DNA of 40,922 nt from Paracoccus sp. UBA889. Its GTDB lineage: Bacteria > Pseudomonadota > Alphaproteobacteria > Rhodobacterales > Rhodobacteraceae. The position numbers were made by a program, and so were the translations under genes. Positions 33,647-40,754 of this stretch are shown piece by piece. The notes beneath the pieces were generated by a model. That model saw only the letters and a program-made list of their open reading frames with translations, was not told the origin of the DNA and ran no database searches. Every line of letters begins with the position of its first letter. The stretch's first letter is position 1. Where the stretch lies: positions 1 to 40,922 of the forward strand of contig DBFD01000021.1 of the NCBI GenBank assembly GCA_002294185.1. The letters are read 5' to 3'.

Positions 33647-33695
33647 CCTCGATACCGCGCGGGCCCGAAGCCGGGCCCGCGCGGAACCTTCCTTC
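33634..33695 (+). repeat. Nested inverted repeat between Met-rich gene and SCO gene
   Basis: The inner stem is CCGCGCGGGCCC (33655-33666), a six-nt loop, and its exact complement (33673-33684). Flanking it, GAAGGAAGGTT (33634-33644) pairs perfectly with AACCTTCCTTC (33685-33695), leaving a 10-nt bulge on one side. The Met-rich gene stop is inside the outer arm and the SCO start is 7 nt past the end. It may act as attenuator, mRNA stabiliser or translation control; no T-tract follows. Confidence 0.85.
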
Positions 33696-33701
33696 AATGA
33701 G

Positions 33702-34349
33702 ATGACCATGACATCCACGACCCGTAACCTGCGCCATGTTCGGCTGGCGACCCTGGCTGCTGCGGCCGCGCTTCTGCTTTTGACAGGCGGCGCGCTGATC
33801 CTGCGCGCCTACACCCCGTCGCCGCCATCCCTGGCAACGACCGTCGGAGAGGCGGACGTTCGCTCTGAATTCTCGCTGATCGACCAGACCGGCACCGCCG
33901 TGACCGAGGCCGATTTCGCCGGCCGCTGGCAGCTTGTGTTCTTCGGCTTCACCAATTGTCCCGATATCTGTCCGACGACCCTGGCCTATATGGCAAGCGT
34001 GCTCGATCTTCTCGGACCCAGGGCCGAACAGGTTGCGCCGCTTTTCATCACCGTCGATCCGGCCCGCGACACCGTGCCCGTGATGGCGGAGTATGTCTCG
34101 AATTTCCATCCTCGCCTCGTCGGTCTGACAGGCAGCGACGCGCAGGTGGCAGACGCCGCGCAGAGTTTCCGGACCTGGTACACGCGGGTCGAAGAAAAAA
34201 CGGCGCCCGATGGCTATCTGATGGCCCATGCCGGCTACATCTATCTGATGCGGCCCGACGGGCGTTTCGAGACCGTCGTCCAGGAGCGAGACCAGCCGCC
34301 CGAGGAACTGGCCCGTCGGATGTCGACCCTGATCGACGAAAGCATCTGA
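33702..34349 (+). CDS. SCO1/SenC-family copper chaperone
   Basis: This 215-aa membrane-anchored thioredoxin-fold protein carries one N-terminal helix (about 16-36) and the Cu-site FGFTNCPDICPTT (Cys 86 and 90) with the distal His near 176 in LMAHAGYIYLM. VDPARDTVPVM is also typical. SCO proteins deliver copper to the CuA site of cytochrome oxidase or reduce its thiols. ATG 33702 has only a weak ribosome site, shortly after the nested inverted repeat; MTST at 33708 is an alternative start. Its stop overlaps the following 70-aa ORF (TGATG). Two CtaG-like genes in the island fit a role in oxidase assembly. Confidence 0.93.
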   Translation: MTMTSTTRNLRHVRLATLAAAAALLLLTGGALILRAYTPSPPSLATTVGEADVRSEFSLIDQTGTAVTEADFAGRWQLVFFGFTNCPDICPTTLAYMASVLDLLGPRAEQVAPLFITVDPARDTVPVMAEYVSNFHPRLVGLTGSDAQVADAAQSFRTWYTRVEEKTAPDGYLMAHAGYIYLMRPDGRFETVVQERDQPPEELARRMSTLIDESI

Positions 34350-34561
34350 TGCCGCCGTTGCCGCAACAATGGCCGGTCGCGGAGGCGACGCGGAGCCCGT
34401 CGCAGCTTGAAGGTCGGGACGCGCCGCGCACCGTGCCCGCGGGTCACGTGATTGCGCGCGGCGGACGCCCTTTCGGCGCAAGCCGTCGCGACAACGACCT
34501 GACCGTCGCGCCGCCACCCGGGCCGCCGCGGCACGACAACATTGTCCGACTGGTTCGATGA
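34349..34561 (+). CDS. Unrecognised 70-aa ORF linking SCO to the next gene
   Basis: The ATG overlaps the SCO stop by 1 nt (TGATG) and the stop overlaps the next ATG by 4 nt (ATGA). This phasing fills exactly a 208-nt gap and is the main evidence that it is translated. The protein is Pro- and Arg-rich (MPPLPQQWPVAEATRSPSQL...), without signal peptide, helix or metal motif, and I recognise no family. It could be a translational coupler or chance. Confidence 0.35.
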   Translation: MPPLPQQWPVAEATRSPSQLEGRDAPRTVPAGHVIARGGRPFGASRRDNDLTVAPPPGPPRHDNIVRLVR

Positions 34562-35052
34562 TGACGACGATCTGTCCGACGGGAAGGCCCGACTGGCGGG
34601 TGGCGCTGCGGCGCTATCTTCTTTTTCTGGCCGCCGCGAACCTTCTGTGGGAATTCGCGCATCTGCCGCTTTATACCATCTGGCTGACCGCAAAGCCCCC
34701 GGAACTGGTCTTTGCGGTGCTGCATTGCACCGGCGGCGACGTGCTGATCGCGCTCAGCGCGATCGTGCTGGCGCTTTTGCTGTTTGGCAGTTCGGAATGG
34801 CCAAGGCTGGGTGCCGGACGCGTTCTTCTTGCCGTTCTGGCCTTCGGGATCGGCTACACCATCTTCAGCGAATGGCTGAACATCGTGGTCCGGCAGGCCT
34901 GGGCCTATCGCGACCTGATGCCGGTCATTCCGGTAATCGATACCGGTCTCAGTCCGTTCATGCAGTGGCTGGTCGTGCCGCTGGCCGCCTATTCCTACGC
35001 CACCGGCTGGCGACCATGGCGCCGCAAGAAAAGAGAGTCCGTACATGCCTGA
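34558..35052 (+). CDS. Uncharacterised membrane protein, about five helices
   Basis: This 164-aa protein has hydrophobic segments near residues 19-40, 48-75, 87-106 and 120-145, with conserved-looking aromatic and acidic residues (NLLWEFAHLPLYTIWL; LHCTGGDVLIALSAIVLALL; YTIFSEWLNIVVRQAWAY). The short C-terminus is basic. I do not recognise a named family. It overlaps the ccdA gene by 8 nt and so belongs to the SCO-CcdA transcription unit, suggesting a part in envelope redox or oxidase assembly. ATG 34561 is an alternative start. Confidence 0.75.
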   Translation: MMTTICPTGRPDWRVALRRYLLFLAAANLLWEFAHLPLYTIWLTAKPPELVFAVLHCTGGDVLIALSAIVLALLLFGSSEWPRLGAGRVLLAVLAFGIGYTIFSEWLNIVVRQAWAYRDLMPVIPVIDTGLSPFMQWLVVPLAAYSYATGWRPWRRKKRESVHA

Positions 35053-35773
35053 CCTTTCCCTGATCGGCCTGACCATCGTGCTGCTGGCGGGCGTGATTTC
35101 CTTTGCCTCGCCCTGCGTGTTGCCGTTGGTGCCGGGCTATGTCTCCTACATTGCCGGACGAACCGTCGGCGGCGCGGCGCGGCCCAGCCGTGGTCAATCC
35201 ATCTGGCTCAGTCTGTTTTTCGTGCTGGGCTTCTCGACGATCTTCATGATCCTTGGCGCCTCGGCCACGGCTTTGGGCCAGTCGCTTCTGCGCTGGCGCT
35301 ACGAGTTGAACATCATTGGCGGCGGCATCGTCGTCCTGTTCGGATTGTTCATGCTGGGCGCAGCGCGGATCCAGACGATGCAGCGGGATTTTCGCTTTCA
35401 GCTTGATCTGCCGGGCGGGCAGCCGGTGGCGTCCTATGTGCTCGGGCTTGCCTTCGGCTTCGGCTGGACCCCTTGCATCGGCCCGATCCTGGGCGCGATC
35501 CTGACCGCCAGCGCCGCCAGTGCCACGGTCGGGCAGGGGGTGGCGCTGCTGGGCGTGTATTCCATCGGGCTGGGCGTGCCGTTCCTGATCGTGGCCGCCT
35601 TCACAGACGGCCTTGCCGGCCGCCTGCGCGGCGCCCGCCGGCTTGGGCGCCGCCTGCATCAAATCGCGGGCGTGGTGATGATCGTGATGGGCGTTGCGAT
35701 GATGACCGGCCAGCTGAGCGCGCTGTCCTACTGGATGCTGGATGCGTTTCCCGTGTTGGGCAGGATCGGCTGA
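35045..35773 (+). CDS. ccdA: CcdA-type membrane thiol reductant carrier
   Basis: This 242-aa six-helix protein of the CcdA/DsbD-core family moves reductant from cytoplasmic thioredoxin to periplasmic thiol proteins. It has the two redox cysteines in conserved helices: ISFASPCVLPLVPGYVSYIAG near residues 18-38 and GFGWTPCIGPILGAIL near 140-155. Partners within reach are the CcmG/DsbE-type protein, SCO and DUF411. The start overlaps the upstream membrane-protein gene. Downstream a MerR-type promoter begins the next unit. Confidence 0.92.
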   Translation: MPDLSLIGLTIVLLAGVISFASPCVLPLVPGYVSYIAGRTVGGAARPSRGQSIWLSLFFVLGFSTIFMILGASATALGQSLLRWRYELNIIGGGIVVLFGLFMLGAARIQTMQRDFRFQLDLPGGQPVASYVLGLAFGFGWTPCIGPILGAILTASAASATVGQGVALLGVYSIGLGVPFLIVAAFTDGLAGRLRGARRLGRRLHQIAGVVMIVMGVAMMTGQLSALSYWMLDAFPVLGRIG

Positions 35774-35810
35774 GGCCGCGGAACCGGTATCACCGCGAAG
35801 CTCCGGCCTC
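35772..35810 (+). terminator. Possible imperfect hairpin after ccdA
   Basis: GAGGC (35772-35776) pairs with GCCTC (35806-35810) and CGCGG (35777-35781) with CCGCG (35793-35797), with one bulged side. It starts at the ccdA stop. No T-tract follows, so a terminator role is only tentative. Confidence 0.3.
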
Positions 35811-35841
35811 GGGACGCGTCAGGAAATTTCTGCCGCGGCCC

Positions 35842-35872
35842 TTGAACCTCAAGCTACTGGAGATCCCATCTT
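35842..35872 (+). promoter_or_regulatory. MerR-type metal-responsive promoter before zf-TFIIB and CDF genes
   Basis: The -35 is TTGAAC (35842-35847) and CATCTT (35867-35872) stands after 19 nt. The spacer holds an imperfect 17-nt dyad, CCTCAAGCTACTGGAGA (35847-35863). The half-site differs from the 29433 site (CTC/GAG rather than CCTTCC), so another MerR-family member may bind. Confidence 0.65.
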
Positions 35873-35930
35873 GGGGAGACGAAAAGCGAAGGGGCGGCCG
35901 TGCCCCTGATCGGAACAGGAGGATCGACGG

Positions 35931-36284
35931 ATGGTGGCTGACGTGAATGATGCCGGGCGCGGCCCGCAAGGGGGAGGCGGCAAGATGCGCTGCCCGGTCT
36001 GTGACGTGCCGCTGAGCATGGCCGACAGGCAGGGTGTCGAGATCGATTTCTGCCCCGATTGCCGGGGCGTCTGGCTGGACCGGGGCGAACTCGACAAGAT
36101 CATCGAGCGCAGTGCGGCGGACGTGGCGCCACAGCGCGCGCCCGAACCGGCCGAACCGCGCGGCTATGCGGAAGAACGCGGCTATGGCGGCGGCTATGGC
36201 AAGCACGGTGGCGGGCACCATGGCAGCGGCTATGGCAAGCATGGCCGCCGCCGCAAATCCTGGCTCAGCGAAATCTTCGACTGA
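35931..36284 (+). CDS. zf-TFIIB domain protein with Gly/His/Tyr-rich tail
   Basis: This 117-aa cytoplasmic protein has a TFIIB-type zinc ribbon: CPVC at 21-24 and CPDCRGVWLDRGELDKI at 41-57. A low-complexity tail follows with repeats of GGYGKHGG and HH (about 90-108), then a basic RRRKSWLSEIFD end. The tail could bind Zn, Ni or Cu. AGGAGG precedes the ATG closely. It is the first gene after a MerR-type promoter and is followed after 7 nt by a CDF exporter, suggesting metal response. The family's molecular role is poorly known. Confidence 0.82.
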   Translation: MVADVNDAGRGPQGGGGKMRCPVCDVPLSMADRQGVEIDFCPDCRGVWLDRGELDKIIERSAADVAPQRAPEPAEPRGYAEERGYGGGYGKHGGGHHGSGYGKHGRRRKSWLSEIFD

Positions 36285-36291
36285 GACCGGC

Positions 36292-37209
36292 ATGGGAGCG
36301 GGACATGATCACGGTGGCGGACAGGGCGGCGGAACCTCTGCCAGCCGCCACAAGGGCAGCCTTCGCTGGGCGCTGGCGCTGACCGGAACATTCCTCGTCG
36401 TCGAGGTGGTGGGCGGGCTGTGGACCGGCAGCCTGGCACTTCTGGCGGATGCCGCGCATATGGCGACCGACGTGGGCGGGCTGTTCATGGCCCTGGTCGC
36501 GGTGCGTTTTGCCGAACGGCCGGCGACGCCGCGGATGACCTTCGGCTATGTCCGCACCGAGGTGCTGTCGGCGCTGGTCAACGCCGTGGTGCTGCTGATC
36601 GTCACCGTTTTCGTGCTGCGCGAGGCCTGGGCGCGGCTTTTCGCGCCGCCCGAAATCCTCGGCGGCCCGATGCTGGCGGTGGCTGTGGCGGGGCTGATCG
36701 TCAACCTGATCTCGATGAAGATGCTTCATGCCGGGTCGCAGGAAAGCCTGAACCTCAAGGGCGCCTATTTCGAGGTGCTGGCCGACATGCTGGGTTCGGT
36801 CGGGGTGATCCTGGCCGCGCTGGTTGTGATGCTGACCGGCTGGACCATCGCCGATCCGATCATCGGCGCCGCCATCGGGCTGTTCATCGTGCCGCGCACC
36901 TGGATCTTGCTGAAAGGCGCGCTCAACATCCTGATGGAGGGAACGCCCGCCCATGTCGATACCGAGTTGCTGCGCCGGCGGCTGGCGGAAATTCCGGCCG
37001 TGACCGGGGTGCACGACCTGCATGTCTGGACCCTGACCTCGGGCCTCGACGCGATGAGTTGTCATCTGGTCGTGGACGACCCGGCCCGCGGCAGCGATGT
37101 GCTTGCCGCGGCCCGCAAGGCGATGAAAGAGGACTTCGCCATCACCCACACCACGATCCAGGTCGAGGACGCCGAGGCGGCCGAGACCGAGGATCCGAGC
37201 CATATGTGA
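36292..37209 (+). CDS. Cation diffusion facilitator (CzcD-like metal exporter)
   Basis: This 305-aa CDF protein begins with a His-containing stretch (MGAGHDHGGG) and six helices. Metal-site residues are in LLADAAHMATDVGGL (about 49-63; His and Asp) and FEVLADMLGSVGVI (about 160-173). The cytoplasmic C-terminal domain carries GVHDLHVWTLTSG. It exports Zn2+, Co2+, Cd2+ or a similar divalent ion using the proton gradient. I chose ATG 36292, 7 nt after the zf-TFIIB stop, rather than upstream in-frame codons that lie within that gene. Regulation by the MerR-type promoter at 35842 is likely. Confidence 0.93.
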   Translation: MGAGHDHGGGQGGGTSASRHKGSLRWALALTGTFLVVEVVGGLWTGSLALLADAAHMATDVGGLFMALVAVRFAERPATPRMTFGYVRTEVLSALVNAVVLLIVTVFVLREAWARLFAPPEILGGPMLAVAVAGLIVNLISMKMLHAGSQESLNLKGAYFEVLADMLGSVGVILAALVVMLTGWTIADPIIGAAIGLFIVPRTWILLKGALNILMEGTPAHVDTELLRRRLAEIPAVTGVHDLHVWTLTSGLDAMSCHLVVDDPARGSDVLAAARKAMKEDFAITHTTIQVEDAEAAETEDPSHM

Positions 37210-37222
37210 GGACAGAGGCAGC

Positions 37223-37675
37223 ATGGGAAACCATCTCTTTCGATCCGGGAAACACGGGCGCCGCGGGGACCGATATCGCGATGCCGGCAGGGGCGGCCAC
37301 GGCGACGACCGCAGCGGCTTCGGCGACATCGCCCCGGCGCGCGGCCCGCGCATCGCTGGCGCGGTCCTTCTGGGCGGGCTGATCGTCTGGAGCCTTCTCG
37401 CGCTTGGCCTCTGGGCGCTGGTCGATCCGGTCCTGGCCTGGGCCGCGGGCATGACCGGCTCCGCCACCGATCTTGGCGTCGGTTTCGCGCGCTGGTTCGG
37501 CCTTGGCCGCGAGGCTTCGGCGTTGCGCGACGCGGCGAATGTCGATGGGCTGGTCGGCTGGGCGATAGGCCCGGTCCATGTCCTGGCCAAGGCTGGCCTG
37601 ATCCTCATCTGGCTCGCCGGGGCGGCCGCGCTGGTCGTGCTGCCGGCGATCCTGCGTCGCCGATCCCGCTGGTGA
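37223..37675 (+). CDS. Uncharacterised membrane protein with basic His-rich N-terminus
   Basis: This 150-aa protein starts with about 40 polar residues rich in Arg, Gly, His and Asp (RSGKHGRRGDRYRDAGRGGH). Two hydrophobic helices follow (about 45-70 and 118-143) around a more polar loop (GFARWFGLGREASALRDA). I do not recognise a family. It follows the CDF gene by 13 nt and appears to be the last gene of that unit. The 79 nt before the convergent CtaG-like stop include a short T5 run (37739-37742 region) but no convincing stem. Confidence 0.65.
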   Translation: MGNHLFRSGKHGRRGDRYRDAGRGGHGDDRSGFGDIAPARGPRIAGAVLLGGLIVWSLLALGLWALVDPVLAWAAGMTGSATDLGVGFARWFGLGREASALRDAANVDGLVGWAIGPVHVLAKAGLILIWLAGAAALVVLPAILRRRSRW

Positions 37676-37754
37676 CATGCACTGAACGACGCTGATCCCC
37701 GCCGCCGATTGCGGCCCCGCGCGCGCGCCCGTCCGGCGTTTTTCGACCAGGCTG

Positions 37755-38870
37755 TCAGCCGACCGACAGGATGAAGATACCCGTGCCGAGGATCAGTCCG
37801 AATATCGTCAGCACCCCGAGGCCCAGAAGCAGACCCAGACGGTTGTTTGCCGCCGTCGCCGCGCGGGCCGGTCTTCTTCCATAGTCGCCGCCGGACGAAA
37901 CCGGACCCCGGACCGGTCCGGCCATGTCCCGACCTCGCCGCAGCCGCTTTCCCTCCGTCCGGTTCCAGTCGAAGACGACAACCAGTATGGCGATCACCAG
38001 CATCATGCTGCCCGGCACCCAGAGGATAAAGCCGCCGGCGGTCTCGTCGGTCAAGGGCGCGATGCCGAAAAGCCGCCCCTCGATGTCGTAGGCGGTGTAG
38101 AGGATGCTGGTCTTGAAAACCGTGATCGCGCCGAGAAGAATGTTCGACACGATCGCCGCGAACAGCAGCACGACACGCAGAAAGTGCGACGGGTCAGAGG
38201 GCAGGTCGCGCCGGTCGAAGATCATCGCGAAGAACACCAGCCCGCCCGCCAGCATCGTCAGATGCATCGTCCAGTGGATCGCCGGATCAAGCAGGGCGGC
38301 GTTGTGGATCGGCGGAATCTGCCAGAAATAGAGCGATAGAAGAAAGATCACGAATGCCGTGACCGGGCCGGTCAGACGGCGGTAAAGTCCCGAGACCGCG
38401 CCGTCGGTCATCAGCGGCGCTACCAGCCACTTGCGCAGGAATTCCGGCAGGCCCGCGATCAGCAGGCCCTGAGGACGCGACAGAACGACCAGCATCGGCC
38501 CCACCATCCGAAGCAAAAGATGCTGGATCTGATGGGCGAGAAACAACCGTTCGCCCATCGGATCGACCGGCGATTGCAGCGACAGGAACAGCGCCAGGAT
38601 TCCACCCCCGAAAAGGACATGCCGCAGGGCCGGGACCGGTCCTGTAACGGAACGGCGGCGCCACGCGCCGCGCAGGTAGACCGCCAGGATCAGCAGGATC
38701 GGACCGCTGATTTCGGGGGTGAGGTTCCAGGCCGTCCAGGCTTCGGCGGCCGAAAGGCCTTCGCCGCCATGAGCCAGCGCGACGGAAGGCATGGTCAGGG
38801 CCGCAACAGGCAGCAAGACGCGGGGCCGGATCGGACGAAGCCGGGCGGTTCGGGGTGCAGGGATCGGCAT
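37755..38870 (-). CDS. CtaG-type (caa3 family) oxidase assembly membrane protein, copy 2
   Basis: This 371-aa protein with a signal-like N-terminus (VALAHGGEG) and about seven helices belongs to the caa3_CtaG family, implicated in copper insertion into cytochrome oxidase. Signature regions are LFLAHQIQHLLLRMVGPMLV, the WTMHLTMLAGGLVFFAMI segment and IVSNILLGAITVFKTSILY. His residues in these helices may bind copper. It carries an extra polar loop and C-terminal helix (about 310-371) not present in the neighbouring copy. It lies 9 nt downstream of a diverged paralogue, so both come from one leftward transcript. Confidence 0.87.
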   Translation of the reverse strand: MPIPAPRTARLRPIRPRVLLPVAALTMPSVALAHGGEGLSAAEAWTAWNLTPEISGPILLILAVYLRGAWRRRSVTGPVPALRHVLFGGGILALFLSLQSPVDPMGERLFLAHQIQHLLLRMVGPMLVVLSRPQGLLIAGLPEFLRKWLVAPLMTDGAVSGLYRRLTGPVTAFVIFLLSLYFWQIPPIHNAALLDPAIHWTMHLTMLAGGLVFFAMIFDRRDLPSDPSHFLRVVLLFAAIVSNILLGAITVFKTSILYTAYDIEGRLFGIAPLTDETAGGFILWVPGSMMLVIAILVVVFDWNRTEGKRLRRGRDMAGPVRGPVSSGGDYGRRPARAATAANNRLGLLLGLGVLTIFGLILGTGIFILSVG

Positions 38871-38879
38871 CTTGGTCTC

Positions 38880-39878
38880 TTAGAAGGCGTAGATGATTGT
38901 CGCGCCGGTAATGATCACGGTGGCGAACATCGCGACCGAAATCAGCGCCAGCGTGCGACCCATGCGGCGGTTTGACTCGGCCACCTTCAGTCGCAACTCA
39001 TACGCGGTTTCGGGAAATTCGAGCGCGGCCGAGTTCGATCCGCTCCAGTTGTGCCGCGCGTTCCAGCGTCGGACCTCGGTCCGGTTCCAGCCGTTGAAGG
39101 CCAGGATGATGGCCGCCAGGATGACGAAGGACGAGGGAACCCAGATCGTGTAACCCCCGGTCGCCTCGTCGGCCATTGGCGCGAAATCCCACAGCCGTCC
39201 GGCGGCGTCATATGCGGGATAGAGCACCATCTCCTTCATCGTGGTGAGCGAGCCGAGCAGGATGTTCGAGACGATGACACCGACCAGCGCCAGAAGCCGC
39301 TTTCCGTGGGGTGCGCCCTCGGGCGGGCTGCGCCGGTCGAGCGTGACGGCAAAGAAGTTCAGACCCGCCAGCGTCATGCCGAGATGCGCCACAAGCGCCA
39401 GCGGCGGCATGGCGACCGCCGCGTTGTGCAGCACCGGCACCTGCCAGACATAGAGCGACGCGACCAGCAGGACGAAGCTTGTGCCGACGCGGGACAGGGC
39501 TCGCGCTGCGCTCTGTGCCGCGGGATGGTCTTTGCGCCGCCCGAGCCAGCGGCGAACCGGCCGGGGCAGACCCGCCCGCAGGACCGGCCAGGGATAGGCC
39601 AGGATGAACAGCAACGGCCCCAGCAGCCGGATGACCAGATGCTGAACCTGATGCGCCAGGAAAAGGCTTTGCCCCGCGCCCGCCAGCGGCCCTTCGAAGG
39701 CCAGGGCCAACAGCAGCATTCCGGCCGCGAACAGGCCGTGCCGGACCGGTCCGACCTGTTCGCCGACGATGCGGGGCCGGCCCATGCCGCGCAGATAGAG
39801 CCACGCGACGCCGCCAAGAACGGCAAGCGCGACCGGAGACAGGCTCGGTCCTAGCGGGTCGAGGATCGCGACGTTCAT
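38880..39878 (-). CDS. CtaG-type (caa3 family) oxidase assembly membrane protein, copy 1
   Basis: This 332-aa polytopic membrane protein is of the caa3_CtaG family. It shares LFLAHQVQHLVIRLLGPLLF, the VAHLGMTLAGLNFFAV segment and VIVSNILLGSLTTMKEMVLYPAYDAAGRLW with the downstream copy, and also YTIWVPSSFVILAAIILAFNGWNRTE. It has no obvious cleaved signal; the first helix is near residues 14-30. It is the first gene of the leftward pair. A MerR-type promoter lies about 410 nt upstream on the same strand (40321-40291), making metal-induced expression plausible. Confidence 0.87.
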   Translation of the reverse strand: MNVAILDPLGPSLSPVALAVLGGVAWLYLRGMGRPRIVGEQVGPVRHGLFAAGMLLLALAFEGPLAGAGQSLFLAHQVQHLVIRLLGPLLFILAYPWPVLRAGLPRPVRRWLGRRKDHPAAQSAARALSRVGTSFVLLVASLYVWQVPVLHNAAVAMPPLALVAHLGMTLAGLNFFAVTLDRRSPPEGAPHGKRLLALVGVIVSNILLGSLTTMKEMVLYPAYDAAGRLWDFAPMADEATGGYTIWVPSSFVILAAIILAFNGWNRTEVRRWNARHNWSGSNSAALEFPETAYELRLKVAESNRRMGRTLALISVAMFATVIITGATIIYAF

Positions 39879-40748
39879 GCGGTGACCCGGTCCGGGCCGA
39901 CCGCACCGGCGACGGATCGCCGAAAACCGCCAGCCGTCAGCGGCCGGGGGATTCGATGCGTGTCCCTGTCTCTGGGGTCCGACCGTCGGCGGCTTGCAGT
40001 TTCAAAGATCATTGCGCACGCGCGACCCGGATTGCAGGGATGGGAGGCACGGACCCGTGGGCTGCGGTCGAGCCCCGCCAGAACCATGCCGCCAGCATCG
40101 CGCCTTATGCATCAGTGGGCTCCAGCCGCCACAGCATCCGCAGGACGCTTGCGTCCGTATCTCGATGACCAGGCGCCTCATGGGCAAGGGCCCGGTTCGC
40201 TGTCCTGATCAGCAGGCCGCCCGCCGCAAATGCTTTTCATGCCCTGTCCCTTTTGCCTCTACGGAGGGATGGAAACCTCATTCGAGGGTCTGCCTACAAC
40301 CTAAACCGGCTACAGGTTCAAGCAGAGAATGACCCGCGCGGCAATGTCGCGCCGCAATGTCGCACATGCTCCTGGAGGGGTCGCGCAGGCGGCGCTGCGG
40401 CGACCGGGTCGGAGAAAACAGCATCCGTTCTTCAGGCCGCCGGACGCAGCCGAGGTCATGCGGCCCGGCGGGCCCACGCACGGATCATGCCGCCAAAGCC
40501 GTGCCTTGCGCCTGGGGCCCTCGGTCATCTGCGTGCCGATGGCGTCGAAGAAGCCAGCGAACTGCACCCGTTTGAACGGCCGATATCCGTTGCGGTTCAT
40601 CAAGCAGACGGGCAAGGGGCCTTGCCCAGATCGGACAGGTCAGGTCTGCAATGGCCCGGTCGGTACGCCCGCCATCCCGCCTGGACGTTTCGCAGCCGCG
40701 GCGATGCGGTTCTGACCGGACATTCGTTGCCAGGCCAGCCCCCCAGCG
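39879..40748. other. Intergenic region of about 870 nt, no recognised gene
   Basis: Neither strand gives an ORF with a family I recognise. It holds the leftward MerR-type promoter (40321-40291), whose leader to the CtaG-like gene is about 400 nt, and a 10-nt direct repeat GCAATGTCGC at 40341-40350 and 40354-40363. Small Cys-containing ORFs occur in the leader (for example a 61-aa frame with SCGCCGG, 40187-40002, minus strand), without enough support to call. Confidence 0.5.
40291..40321 (-). promoter_or_regulatory. Leftward MerR-type metal-responsive promoter
   Basis: On the minus strand the -35 TTGAAC (40321-40316) and TAGGCA (40296-40291) are 19 nt apart. The spacer carries a strong dyad with AACCT and AGGTT arms (40298-40318). 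It faces the two CtaG-like genes. The half-site again differs from the CCTTCC class. Confidence 0.65.
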
Positions 40749-40754
40749 GACCTG

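Noticed and set aside
33640..33670. TTGACC at 33643 as a further MerR-type promoter
   Set aside because: No dyad of the right type and no -10 at 19 nt; the sequence belongs to the nested inverted repeat and the end of the Met-rich gene.
36034..36291. N-terminal extension of the CDF protein
   Set aside because: It reads the zf-TFIIB gene in another frame; conserved CDF sequence begins after 36292.
37679..37754. Intrinsic terminator between the convergent units
   Set aside because: A TTTTT run exists but no stable stem directly precedes it.
40339..40363. GCAATGTCGC direct repeat as a CRISPR or iteron array
   Set aside because: Only two 10-nt copies with a 3-nt gap; no further copies or regular spacing.
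40329..40715. 128-aa plus-strand ORF upstream of the LysR fragment
   Set aside because: No recognisable domain, weak start context and composition like non-coding GC-rich sequence.
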